Source: Nitrospira sp.
GTDB taxonomy: Bacteria; Nitrospirota; Nitrospiria; Nitrospirales; Nitrospiraceae
NCBI GenBank assembly: GCA_024760545.1
Contig: CP060501.1
Coordinates: forward strand, 3,054,036-3,118,035
Length of the DNA stretch: 64,000 nt
Reading direction: 5' to 3'
In this document: piece by piece, positions 8,064 to 16,229 of the stretch
How positions within the stretch are numbered: position 1 is the stretch's first letter
Layout of the letters: every line of letters starts with the position of its first letter
The notes under the pieces: generated by a model
The model's database searches: none
What the model was told of the DNA's origin: nothing
The model's input: the letters and a program-made list of their open reading frames with translations, nothing else
Made by a program: the position numbers and the translations under genes

Positions 8064-8136
8064 CCGCCGATCATGGCATGTATCAGAAGTTCGCCGGGCA
8101 ACACACTATGACATCGGCATCAAGACCACCCCTCAG

Positions 8137-8355
8137 GCCGGTGAACAGATCATGATCTTCGGCTTTGGTAAGTTTACAGTCCGACATAAGCACGCTCGCC
8201 CAGGACGGAATCCCAGAACACGCGAAGCGATAACGATCTCAGCCCGCCGAGTGGTGACATTTAATGCGAGCAACCTTTTCAAGACGGAAATAAATTCTCC
8301 ATCGGCAGAAGGCAGGGAAGGCGGAAAAGAAGGGCTTCTGCCGAAGGGGAAGTGA
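8137..8355 (+). pseudogene. C-terminal fragment of an IHF/HU-type DNA-binding protein
   Basis: From AGEQIMIFGFGKFTVRHK to RPGRNPRTREAITISARRVV and FNASNLFKTEIN, this is the DNA-binding arm and C-terminus of an IHF/HU subunit. The N-terminal dimerisation helices are missing: upstream of 8137 the frame no longer resembles the family. After the IHF part the reading frame runs into the copy-B repeat and ends GLLPKGK, the same tail as the RHH protein at 7348. An ATG at 8152 could still start a 67-residue product, but it would lack the dimer interface. Confidence 0.75.
8325..8355 (+). repeat. RHH 3'-end repeat, copy B
   Basis: A second copy of the RHH gene end, fused in frame to the IHF fragment. 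It also forms the right arm of an inverted repeat: TCGGCAGAAG at about 8302-8311 pairs with CTTCTGCCGA at about 8335-8344, giving a possible hairpin ahead of the TIR gene. Confidence 0.6.
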
Positions 8356-8382
8356 GTTAGGCCTGTATCTTGACTTTCAGCA

Positions 8383-10098
8383 ATGAGCACAATCCTGATC
8401 TCATATCGCCGCGAGGATAGTGCCGATGTCACTGGTCGAATCTACGATCGACTCATTCATGAATTTGGCCGAGCGTTGGTGTTTAAGGATGTTGATTCCA
8501 TCCCTTATGGTATCGATTTTCGAAAATATCTCGACGAGCAGGTGGCCAAGTGCGAGGTGTTCCTCGCCGTGATCGGACCGAATTGGATTAGGAAACGTGG
8601 AACCAAAGGCAAGTCTAAACTGGAGGACCCAACAGATTTCGTCCGTATAGAGGTGGAGTCAGCCCTAAAACGACAGATTCCAGTGATTCCGGTCTTGGTG
8701 AATGGGGCAGTCATACCGCCTGCTGATCGGCTCCCGACTAGCATTAGGGATCTGTCTTACCGTAACGGAATCGTAGTGCGCCACGATCCGGATTTTCATA
8801 GGGATATGGATCGCCTCGTCGCCTACCTGAAACTACCTGGTGTCATCGGTGCTTCGGGCACGACAGCTGCTCAAGCATCAATGTCCAGCCAATTACCCGC
8901 TCTAAGGGGGAATAACAGCCTGGCTGGTCTGGCGGTTTCGCCAGGCACTCTGGCTCCCGCATTCGATGCGAACGTGCAAAGCTATACCGTCAGTGTTGCC
9001 AACAATGTCGGAAGCATCAATGTCACTCCCACGCTGTCGGATCCTGCTGCAACGGTCACCGTGAATGGACAAGCCGCGATCTCCGGTCAAGCCCGTGCAA
9101 TCACCCTTAATGGCCCAGGCCATGGCACGAAGATCACGATTATCGTGACCGCCCAGAACGGCAATGACAAAACTTATCTCGTGACTGTAAGCCGCGGAGT
9201 GTCCGCCAATAACAACTTGCAAGGTCTAGCCATTTCACCGGGACCGTTGGCCCCGGCCTTCAACGCAGGCACAGTCGGATACACAGTCAACGTAGGAAGC
9301 GGCGTGACCCAATTTACGGTGACGCCGACACTGCAAGATACCGCGGCAACCATGACAGTGAATAATCAAGCCACCAACTCCGGGCAGGCTCGAACCATTC
9401 CGTTGAATGCGGCCGGATCGAGCACCTTTATCAATATTGTGGTAACCGCCCAGAATGGGGCCCAGAAAGCGTATTCCGTGAACGTCATGCGCGCCTCCTT
9501 GGACGTGAATAACAATCTGTTGGCCTTAATGATCACACCAGGCTCCATGAATCCTCCATTTGCTTCGGGAACCTTGAACTACACGGTGGATTTGGCCACT
9601 GACGTTACCGAAGTGACCGTGACGGCAACGAAGTCCGATTCGAATGCTGTGCTATCGGGCGATGTGCCCAATCAAGGACAAGCAACTATCCCGCTCGATG
9701 GGCCAGGGACAAGCAAACAAGTGTCGATCATCGTGACCGCCTCAAATGGTGTCTCAAAGACGTACGCCCTCACCGTGAATCGCGCAGCGCCTGCAAGTAA
9801 CAACAACCTGTCGGCACTGACGGTGACACCTGGGACATTAGTTCCTGCCTTTGCTGCGAGCACGACGACCTACACTGTAGAGGTTCCGCTCAGTGTTGAT
9901 AGCCTGACCGTCTCTTCGACCAAATCTGATCCGAATGCAGTGATGTCCGGGGATGTGCCGGCAGGGGCAGGAGTTGCTACAGGGCAACAGACCTTTGTGC
10001 TCACGCCACTGGTGCCGCGATCGGTATCGATCACTGTCACGGCTCTGAACGGTGACACAAAGACATATTCTGTTACCATTGTCCGCACATTGTTCTAA
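8383..10098 (+). CDS. TIR domain fused to four cadherin-like domains
   Basis: A 571-residue protein. Residues 1-150 are a TIR domain: MSTILISYRREDSADVTGRI, DVDSIPYGIDFR, FLAVIGPNWI, and DFVRIEVESAL, whose glutamates (E90, E92) lie where the NADase glutamate of enzymatic TIRs sits. Residues ~177-275, 276-373, 374-470 and 473-571 are four cadherin-like beta-sandwich repeats, each opening NN(N/S)L..L....G and ending TYxVTVxR. There is no signal peptide or membrane segment, although this repeat type is commonly found on exported proteins. Bacterial TIRs often cleave NAD+ in anti-phage defence; here the repeats may sense or bind something. It lies between repeat copies B and C, near an Imm gene, which supports a defence reading. 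Confidence 0.9.
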   Translation: MSTILISYRREDSADVTGRIYDRLIHEFGRALVFKDVDSIPYGIDFRKYLDEQVAKCEVFLAVIGPNWIRKRGTKGKSKLEDPTDFVRIEVESALKRQIPVIPVLVNGAVIPPADRLPTSIRDLSYRNGIVVRHDPDFHRDMDRLVAYLKLPGVIGASGTTAAQASMSSQLPALRGNNSLAGLAVSPGTLAPAFDANVQSYTVSVANNVGSINVTPTLSDPAATVTVNGQAAISGQARAITLNGPGHGTKITIIVTAQNGNDKTYLVTVSRGVSANNNLQGLAISPGPLAPAFNAGTVGYTVNVGSGVTQFTVTPTLQDTAATMTVNNQATNSGQARTIPLNAAGSSTFINIVVTAQNGAQKAYSVNVMRASLDVNNNLLALMITPGSMNPPFASGTLNYTVDLATDVTEVTVTATKSDSNAVLSGDVPNQGQATIPLDGPGTSKQVSIIVTASNGVSKTYALTVNRAAPASNNNLSALTVTPGTLVPAFAASTTTYTVEVPLSVDSLTVSSTKSDPNAVMSGDVPAGAGVATGQQTFVLTPLVPRSVSITVTALNGDTKTYSVTIVRTLF

Positions 10099-10120
10099 AA
10101 ACACAGACTTTCACTTAACA

Positions 10121-10168
10121 GGCCGATTTCAGAAGAGGAAAAGAAGGGGATTCTGCCGAAGGGAAATA
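10121..10168 (+). repeat. RHH 3'-end repeat, copy C
   Basis: A third copy. It matches copy A from GATT.CAG (about 10123) through AAAAGAAGGGG to the GAAATAG end. The reading EEEKKGILPK is still recognisable, but one G is missing near the end. It sits between the TIR stop (10098) and the next gene (10178). Confidence 0.55.
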
Positions 10169-10177
10169 GGTGGCTAC

Positions 10178-10981
10178 TTGATAGAGGAAGTACGAGACCT
10201 TCTCTTTTTTCTCGAACAGGAACAGCAGACTCTTCAAAATTCTCGCCTTCAGTGGGAACAGGAGCTAAAGCTCTTCGCAGATCTTGCACACCTATATATT
10301 AAACTTAAAACCATTACGAAGCTTTCGACCAAACATCGGCATCTCCTGGCCTCGGTAGATCTTTTTCTTTGTGCGGAAAGTAGTATGTATTCTGCGGTAT
10401 CCCATCTTCTAAGGCGAAGACTTGGGGACGCTGAGTCGGTAACGCGTCGAGCTATCGAGGAAACAGCTACTGCTTACCGGCTCTTCAAGCACCCGAATCT
10501 TTTAGAAGTCTACAGAGACGCCTATCCAATTTCCAAAGACTCCTCAAGTTCTGATTGGCGACCATCTGAACAATATCGACAAGCATTTGCGAGCGGGAAG
10601 CTATTCAGCGAGCCACCTGAATTTTGGAGCGAGCTGAAAATAGACTATGCCATGTTCAGTGTAATGGCTGTGCACGCTGGCTTGGGAACTATCACAAAGT
10701 TGGTGACAACAGATACTATGCGTACGATGCCACTCTTCGAGCCAGATGATAAAAATATCTACCGTACCTGGTATCACTTCTGTTCAATTTACTCCTCACT
10801 TCTCAAGGTCTTCGTACATATACTTCGCGGCGCGGGAAATAACGACATGATTAGGCTATTAGAGGACGAAATCGTTAGTTGGCATAACCGAGCGTCCGCT
10901 TTGCTAGAGAAGCGTGCGCCTTGGATTGCTGAGTCGACTAAGGCTCGGTGGGCTGAACAGGGTAAGAATCGTTTTGAGTAG
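10178..10981 (+). CDS. Hypothetical, all-helical protein
   Basis: A 267-residue, helix-rich protein. The segment LLASVDLFLCAESSMYSAVSHLLRRR with ESVTRRAIEETATAYRLF resembles the DUF5677-type core, but I hold this loosely. The start is taken as TTG at 10178 (AGGTGG upstream); the frame extends through the copy-C repeat to 10052, which is repeat sequence rather than protein. Codon use is visibly AT-richer than in the flanking chromosome. It follows the TIR unit on the same strand. Confidence 0.65.
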   Translation: MIEEVRDLLFFLEQEQQTLQNSRLQWEQELKLFADLAHLYIKLKTITKLSTKHRHLLASVDLFLCAESSMYSAVSHLLRRRLGDAESVTRRAIEETATAYRLFKHPNLLEVYRDAYPISKDSSSSDWRPSEQYRQAFASGKLFSEPPEFWSELKIDYAMFSVMAVHAGLGTITKLVTTDTMRTMPLFEPDDKNIYRTWYHFCSIYSSLLKVFVHILRGAGNNDMIRLLEDEIVSWHNRASALLEKRAPWIAESTKARWAEQGKNRFE

Positions 10982-11080
10982 ATAGCGATATTTGCCTTCC
11001 AATCGTGCTCAGCTTGTCAAAGCCATTCACCAGTAAAGCGGGGAAGCGGGTCAAGGATCGGACGGAGAGGAGGGGCTGTT

Positions 11081-11530
11081 ATGGAGTTCAATAGGCCGGT
11101 TCTCATTGAACCTTATCCACCAAGTAAGCCCTCTGGCATGCTGGCTTTTCTTCTGGAACACAAACTATGGATTGCCTGGACTGTGCTCATGGTCATTTTT
11201 TATCAGTTCAAGGAAGGCATTCAGTCGGTTATTGCCGCGACTCTCACACTCTTTGGGCTTATCATTCTGGCCGATTTCTTTACAAACCTTGAAGGCGGGT
11301 ATGAACGGAAAGAATTTCATATCGATCCTGACATCGGGATGATTGCGATCGGCGCGTTAACTTTCCTGGTCACGTGGATTGGATGTGCGGCCGCTTATGG
11401 CTTTCTATTCGGGTTCGGTCTTGGCTGGATACCTGCCTACATTCTGGCTCAAATTCTCATGTTGATGTGGCGGGTTGTCTCGCTCGCCGTCATTTCATTG
11501 CTTGTTCTGTTTACGGTATGGGTTCACTAG
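11081..11530 (+). CDS. Integral membrane protein, unknown
   Basis: A 149-residue protein with about four membrane segments (LWIAWTVLMVIFY, VIAATLTLFGLIILADFF, IGALTFLVTWIGCAAAYGF, VVSLAVISLLVLFTVWV). AGGAGGGG precedes the ATG. No family is recognised. It stands alone, about 100 nt from the upstream gene and 170 nt from the next. Confidence 0.75.
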   Translation: MEFNRPVLIEPYPPSKPSGMLAFLLEHKLWIAWTVLMVIFYQFKEGIQSVIAATLTLFGLIILADFFTNLEGGYERKEFHIDPDIGMIAIGALTFLVTWIGCAAAYGFLFGFGLGWIPAYILAQILMLMWRVVSLAVISLLVLFTVWVH

Positions 11531-11700
11531 CCCGCTATACTATACAGGTCAACAAATGCAGGCGAAGTGGGGCTAACATTTCTATTGCTAGATATGCTGG
11601 AAATCCTGAAAGCTCATATTAAGAAGTGAAACAGAAGGGGATTACGTTGGCGCTGGATAGCCGGCGGGCGAGCAAATAACAACAATAGCGATCCGCAAAC

Positions 11701-12309
11701 ATGGCACGATCTCAACCTCTTATTACCTCCTCCATAGCCATAGCTCTCAGCTGCTCATTGCTGTTAACGGGCTGTAGTAGCCTCATAATTCATGACGACG
11801 ATAATATAGCCGTTGTGGCTGGCAAGCTTGGGGCCAGGACAGCAAATTGCGCCTTAACCATTTTCATGCTCTGCGCCAGCGAATGGATTTGGATGGAAGA
11901 GGCGAAGCGTCAATCAGTGGTCTGGTACGGGAACGGTGATATACACGGTGACAATTACCGATGTCAGCTAGAAGCATCATCTAATTCTCCTAGAGCGCCT
12001 GCGTATATACATATGCCCATGGGACAAAATGTAATGTCTTTGCCCGTGGACACTGGAGGGGGACCACAGATAAATCAACAGCTCTACCATGCATGCATGA
12101 GAGCACATGGTTATTCGCTGGTGGATTCACATGATCTGGCTCGATGGAAGGCGGAACAGACGAAAGGCTCACACTGTGTGTCTCGGACAACAACAATTGG
12201 AACCCAACTAAGAACGTCCGAAGGTCAGACCGTTAAAGTCACAGAAATATATGGCCCTTCATCTAGATGCTCAGATCCGGCCACTCCTGTGCTTGTAGAT
12301 GCTAAATAG
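11701..12309 (+). CDS. Putative lipoprotein
   Basis: A 202-residue protein with a type II signal peptide: a hydrophobic stretch ending in the lipobox LLTGC (C25). The mature part has paired cysteines and no domain I recognise. Its last 11 nt overlap the start of the next lipoprotein gene, so the two are probably co-translated. Base composition is AT-rich like its neighbours. Confidence 0.7.
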   Translation: MARSQPLITSSIAIALSCSLLLTGCSSLIIHDDDNIAVVAGKLGARTANCALTIFMLCASEWIWMEEAKRQSVVWYGNGDIHGDNYRCQLEASSNSPRAPAYIHMPMGQNVMSLPVDTGGGPQINQQLYHACMRAHGYSLVDSHDLARWKAEQTKGSHCVSRTTTIGTQLRTSEGQTVKVTEIYGPSSRCSDPATPVLVDAK

Positions 12310-12619
12310 AAAAACTAAGACGATTGGATATATGGGTTTGTTAATCATAGTCATCGCTACGCTTCTTTTATATGGCTGCACACCTTGGCGAGCACAGTAT
12401 CTCCAGGAAGCGACCGGACGAGCAACACAGGATGAGATCACTTCGAAGCTAGGCCCGCCAATGAATGAACGCACCTTAAGCACTGGTGAATCAATTTGGC
12501 TGTATCGTTATTCTGGTGCGACGGCTGGTCAGTACGGAGGCTCAACCTGGTGTCGTGAATACGTGCTCAAATTTGACACTCAACATGTGCTCAGAACGTG
12601 GAACCACCAAAAGTGCTAG
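12299..12619 (+). CDS. SmpA/OmlA-like small lipoprotein
   Basis: A 106-residue protein with a short signal ending LLLYGC (lipobox Cys27). The mature segment (LQEATGRATQDEITSKLGPP, SIWLYRYSG) has the G-x-P hinge and following strand typical of SmpA/BamE-like folds. It overlaps the upstream lipoprotein by 11 nt. Probably anchored in the outer membrane; role unknown. Confidence 0.7.
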   Translation: MLNRKTKTIGYMGLLIIVIATLLLYGCTPWRAQYLQEATGRATQDEITSKLGPPMNERTLSTGESIWLYRYSGATAGQYGGSTWCREYVLKFDTQHVLRTWNHQKC

Positions 12620-12692
12620 TGTTGGTCCTGAATAGAGCGCGAAAGCCTGTGCAGGCCAGATGGAAGAAGGGTAAGCAGCAGTAAGGAGAACC

Positions 12693-12947
12693 ATGACACG
12701 GAAAGAATGGAAGGAAGGAGTGAATCAATTACTGAAACCGATCGACTTCGAGGATCTGATTTCCGGAGGACTCCTAAAGAAGGCCGGCGCCTGGTATCGG
12801 TTCACCAACATTCATGACCTGCCGCGCCATGTGACCGATCACATCATCGAACTCAAGGCGACCCCCGGCGTCCCTGGCGGTCTGGCGAAGTTTAAACTTC
12901 CTTCGCCTCGGCAGCGGAAGATGTTGGAGAAAATTGCCTCGCGCTAG
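12693..12947 (+). CDS. Small hypothetical protein
   Basis: An 84-residue cytoplasmic protein (LLKPIDFEDLISGGLLKKAG, WYRFTNIHDLPRHVTDHI). AAGGAG precedes the ATG at good spacing. Unknown family. Its GC content returns to that of the chromosome after the AT-rich lipoprotein genes. Confidence 0.6.
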   Translation: MTRKEWKEGVNQLLKPIDFEDLISGGLLKKAGAWYRFTNIHDLPRHVTDHIIELKATPGVPGGLAKFKLPSPRQRKMLEKIASR

Positions 12948-12987
12948 CCGATTCGGTGAAGATCTTTGCCGATATCAATTAGATGAA

Positions 12988-13284
12988 TTAATTCGTTATT
13001 TGGCTATGCATTGCAGTTAATGTGTGGTTTAGCACAAACTGCAACCGAGGCAGGAGAAGACAATATTTCACCTGGGTCCCCAAAGCGTCTGATCCGTAAT
13101 CCGCATGTAGCCTATATATGAAGGTTCCGAAGAATGAACTGGAAGCAATTTCAACACCGTCGAAATCAAGTAATACCTTCTCTCCCTTGACTAATAGACG
13201 CTTCACTTTCTCGTATAATTGATCACCCTCCTCAACCGTCCCACAGTAAACACTAAGTCCCTCTGCGACCAATACTCTATGCAT
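12988..13284 (-). CDS. STAS-like (DUF4325) protein
   Basis: A 98-residue protein. LLVKGEKVLLDFDGVEIASSSFFGTFIYRL matches the core of the STAS-like DUF4325 family, where a serine near the tip of the helix can act as a phospho-acceptor in classical anti-anti-sigma factors (SSSFFG here). GGAGG precedes the ATG. The start overlaps the end of the upstream ATPase gene by 8 nt, so the two are translationally coupled and probably act together. Confidence 0.75.
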   Translation of the reverse strand: MHRVLVAEGLSVYCGTVEEGDQLYEKVKRLLVKGEKVLLDFDGVEIASSSFFGTFIYRLHADYGSDALGTQVKYCLLLPRLQFVLNHTLTAMHSQITN

Positions 13285-14167
13285 ACCGGTCCTCCTCTTG
13301 ATTGTGGAAGGTTGGCTGAAGGAGATCAGTATGAATGCATAGATTAATGGAACTACCTGGAAAAGAGAAGGGCAAAGTCATTTGCATCGTTTTCCCATCG
13401 GAAAACTGCTTCCACACCCCATCCTTCGATATTATTTCCAGGTCGCCATGGTGGATTCTCAGCCACTCGCTAAGGATGTGTAGACCTGCACCAGCATTGT
13501 TCTGGCGAGCTCTGCTGGTAACACCTGGCTGGATTGCTAATGCGACGGCTGAGGCTTCAGAATTAAGCTGAGGATACAATCGTGTGAGTGTCTCAAGGAA
13601 TCCAATACCGAAATCCGTAACAGAGATCATTAGTTGCTTTGTGCTCTGATATGCCTGTGCACAGACACAACACCCGATTAATGACTTGCTGTGATCGAAA
13701 ACATTGTAGATAATTTCCGGCAATGTAACCGTAACCATCTCCACGATTGCATAACGCGGAATATTGGAGTTGCCCACCAGCCAATTTGCAATCTGCATCG
13801 GATATGATCCCTCAAATTGATCAAGCCGACGCAACATAACGCTTTTGCTGTTTGCCCGTCGACGTAGCAGCTGACGGGGACCCCGGAAATCAAACTCCTC
13901 AAAAAACCCCTGGTCTGTAAGGTACTGGAGAGTCTCAGCCTTAGCAGGAGGAGTGAATAAAATGTCTTTGCCCCGTAAATGCAGGTCATGAATCATGGCT
14001 GCAAGCAATGTGAGTCCCAGAGGTCTAAACTGGACTGTGTTGCCGCATTCGATTCTCACTGGCTCAAAATTGATCAGAGCGGCTGTGTAGCATTGCAAGG
14101 CGAATTTATAATGAGTTATGTCCTCGGAGCAGACGTATGGAAACGGCACAAAGGAAGGAACAGTCAT
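13277..14167 (-). CDS. GHKL (histidine-kinase-like) ATPase
   Basis: A 296-residue protein. The N-terminal ~120 residues look STAS-like. The C-terminal half holds the GHKL ATPase motifs: N-box LPEIIYNVFDHS (~149-160), G1 box TDFGIGF (~184-190) and G2 box NNAGAGLHIL (~223-232). It has no dimerisation/phospho-acceptor histidine domain, so it is not a classical sensor kinase; anti-sigma-type kinases have this organisation. The next gene is a STAS-like protein, its expected partner or substrate. The pair stands against the strand of the surrounding cargo. Confidence 0.8.
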   Translation of the reverse strand: MTVPSFVPFPYVCSEDITHYKFALQCYTAALINFEPVRIECGNTVQFRPLGLTLLAAMIHDLHLRGKDILFTPPAKAETLQYLTDQGFFEEFDFRGPRQLLRRRANSKSVMLRRLDQFEGSYPMQIANWLVGNSNIPRYAIVEMVTVTLPEIIYNVFDHSKSLIGCCVCAQAYQSTKQLMISVTDFGIGFLETLTRLYPQLNSEASAVALAIQPGVTSRARQNNAGAGLHILSEWLRIHHGDLEIISKDGVWKQFSDGKTMQMTLPFSFPGSSINLCIHTDLLQPTFHNQEEDRYA

Positions 14168-14381
14168 ATTAACGGCACGATCCGCATAGACATCTTTCTT
14201 AAAATCAATCCTCGCACGCCTCGAGGGCTTTCATCAACGCCTGAATCTCGATGCCGCTTTCCCCTCAGACCGATTGTTCACGAGGACATAAGCCCGTCTG
14301 CTCTTCTGGATACCTCCCAAAATCCCATTGCGGACCCATTCTTCTATCTTCTAGAATCTACCCCACGCTGTCGAGGTGGCT

Positions 14382-14741
14382 ATGCCAGTCAGCACGGTGT
14401 CAGTTCCCATCGTTGTCCTCCTAACGACAGTCATAACAACATCTGCGATAGCTGCTGATCGAGAAGCGGTCTGCGTCAAGTATGAGATGGAGCATGGCTG
14501 GTCTAAAGGCTATGCAGTTGAAGGGGTTGTTATATCAGGAGTCGATCTTAATGCGAAGGTCGGAAGCATAAGTAGATTCAAATCTTACTCCACATATGTC
14601 GTGATCTTCTGGGATCAAGGTCAAGCAACGATTCTTGAGCTCTCAGCTTTCTCTATGGGCGTTCCAATCTTTGAGAGTCAGGTGCGAGATCAAGATGGAC
14701 GCTTGTGGAAGGTGAAGCAGGGTCACGGATTCTGTTTCTAA
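14382..14741 (+). CDS. Secreted hypothetical protein
   Basis: A 119-residue protein from ATG 14382 (GAGG five bases upstream; an in-frame GTG lies two codons earlier). The N-terminus is a signal peptide ending TSAIAA. The mature domain is beta-rich (VVISGVDLNAKVGSISRFK, YVVIFWDQGQATILEL) with cysteines at both ends, suggesting a periplasmic disulfide. Unknown family. Confidence 0.65.
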   Translation: MPVSTVSVPIVVLLTTVITTSAIAADREAVCVKYEMEHGWSKGYAVEGVVISGVDLNAKVGSISRFKSYSTYVVIFWDQGQATILELSAFSMGVPIFESQVRDQDGRLWKVKQGHGFCF

Positions 14742-14808
14742 TCACCAAGTGTGCTTACGGGTTTGTGTTTTCATTGAGCATTAGACTTACGACCTAGAAG
14801 CGATATCT

Positions 14809-15111
14809 GTGTCAGCTCGGACTGTACGACGAATGCGGAGAAAGAAATGCGAGATGGAAACATTGGCCGTATTAATGAGTCACAAAAGTAAGTGGCCGAT
14901 GAAACTGACTCCAATGGTGGCCAACTGTGTGCTCATACTCAGTGGAAGCGAACTTGCTCCATGCTCAGGCTCCATGCAGGCGACGCTTTTCACAGAAAGC
15001 CCGGAACGGCGTGGCTGCTGCTCCCATCATGGTGGAGTCTGTGGTTGTGAGAAGGGGCGGGCGCTCTGTTGTGACGGGCGGCTGAGTCCGTCGTGTGGTT
15101 GCGATCGATGA
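14809..15111 (+). CDS. Cys-rich C-terminal module coupled to thermonuclease
   Basis: A 100-residue frame starting at GTG. Its first half is unconvincing, but its end carries CCSHHGGVCGC and CCDGRLSPSCGC, a compact double-Cys pattern I associate with small secreted modules found with nucleases and peptidases. The stop overlaps the thermonuclease ATG (ATGA at 15108-15111), which supports real translation of at least the 3' half. The true start may lie further in, or the gene may have lost its signal-peptide end. Confidence 0.5.
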   Translation: MSARTVRRMRRKKCEMETLAVLMSHKSKWPMKLTPMVANCVLILSGSELAPCSGSMQATLFTESPERRGCCSHHGGVCGCEKGRALCCDGRLSPSCGCDR

Positions 15112-15608
15112 CGTGGCAATGGACGCTCGTCCTGATACTCGCCCTTCCCATTCCCTCTCTAGCTTCAGCAGGTATTGAGTTCAAGGGCAAAGTTATCGCC
15201 GTACTAGATGGCGACACCATTGAGGTTCTGCACAACAAGAAAGCTGAACGGGTCCGCCTCAACGGGATCGATTGTCCTGAGAAGAAGCAAGCCTTTGGCA
15301 CGAGAGCGAAGCAGGCCACGTCTACTTTGAGCTTTGGGCAGACAGTGACCGTTCAGAGAACGGGCAAGGATCGGTATGGACGCACGCTTGCAACGGTGAT
15401 TCTACGAGATGCAAAGAATCTGAACCATGAACTTGTGAAGGAAGGCTGGTGCTGGTGGTATCGCAGGTACGCGCCGGACTATGCAACCCTACAGGCCCTA
15501 GAAGCCGAAGCGCGTCAGGCCAAGAAAGGCCTGTGGGTGGATGCCAACCCAGTCCCACCGTGGGAGTGGCGGAAGAAAGGTAAGCAAGTGGCTTTGACCT
15601 ACCGCTGA
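15108..15608 (+). CDS. Thermonuclease (SNase family), exported
   Basis: A 166-residue protein with a signal peptide (WTLVLILALPIPSLASA) and a staphylococcal-nuclease OB-fold. The catalytic pattern DGDTIEV ... RVRLNGIDCPE ... KDRYGRTLATV contains the expected Asp, Arg and Glu ligands. It should degrade DNA/RNA in the periplasm or outside the cell using Ca2+. It starts by an ATGA overlap with the Cys-rich ORF. The C-terminal EWRKKGKQ resembles a stray RWKKGKQQ-coding stretch just before 12,684, possibly a relic of a related gene end. Confidence 0.9.
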   Translation: MTWQWTLVLILALPIPSLASAGIEFKGKVIAVLDGDTIEVLHNKKAERVRLNGIDCPEKKQAFGTRAKQATSTLSFGQTVTVQRTGKDRYGRTLATVILRDAKNLNHELVKEGWCWWYRRYAPDYATLQALEAEARQAKKGLWVDANPVPPWEWRKKGKQVALTYR

Positions 15609-15818
15609 GATAATCATCGTTACGGATCTGGCTTGAAGGGGCACCTGTCGAAGGTCAGGCGCATCATATCGGCGCCTTGCCGGTTACCAGCTGGAGGGAA
15701 CAAGGACACCGATTATTTCTTTGCTGCGATGCGAGTCAGATTATAGGAGGAATCATGCCGGGTAGACATGAGGCCGCATGGACTTTCTCAGAACCGTTCA
15801 GTGTGACTGCATGAGTTC

Positions 15819-16016
15819 CTATACCTTCTTGCTCTTTGCGATTGCGTGCTCTACATCAAGCACAATGCGAGCAGATTCCTTGGTGATGTCCACCCGCTCC
15901 TCGACGATGTTCCGTGCTCGTCCCTTGATAATTTCCAATGATCTCACCAGGTCTTGATTCGTCTTTTGTAATTGATCAATCTCCGCTTGCAGCTTTGTCT
16001 TCTGGTCAGCTTTCAT
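15819..16016 (-). CDS. Small coiled-coil protein
   Basis: A 65-residue Lys/Glu-rich protein (KLQAEIDQLQKTNQDLVRSL, then IVEERVDITKESARIVLDVE) predicted to form a long coiled coil. GGAGG precedes ATGs at 16019 and 16016; spacing favours 16016. Unknown role. Confidence 0.55.
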   Translation of the reverse strand: MKADQKTKLQAEIDQLQKTNQDLVRSLEIIKGRARNIVEERVDITKESARIVLDVEHAIAKSKKV

Positions 16017-16229
16017 CATCGCTCCTCCGGATAGTTGGCAATGTGTCAGCAAGTGTAGCCAATCCCTCACGGAGGTCAAGATCAGGAAGTTCGCTTAGGC
16101 TGCTGCTCCCAGACTGATCCAATGCTTTGCCTTCTATTGACCATGACTTTCCCGCTCCACTAAAGCCCTGACAATCTGAGCATTTCGCCCAGCAATGCGG
16201 TTTTTTTTCTGCTATGCTCACAAATTATC

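Noticed and set aside
8900-10100. Tandem repeats in the TIR gene as a CRISPR or DNA satellite
   Set aside because: The units are ~290 nt and diverged; they are protein domains, with no spacer pattern.
7300-12700. Integron cassette array (attC sites) in the cargo region
   Set aside because: The shared ~30-nt element contains no paired R''/R' core sites; GTTAGGC near 8356 and ACTTAAC near 10112 are isolated matches, and no integron integrase is present.
15755-15814. 19-residue ORF with a ribosome-binding site (GGAGG)
   Set aside because: Too short, no homology signal visible to me, and no conserved context.
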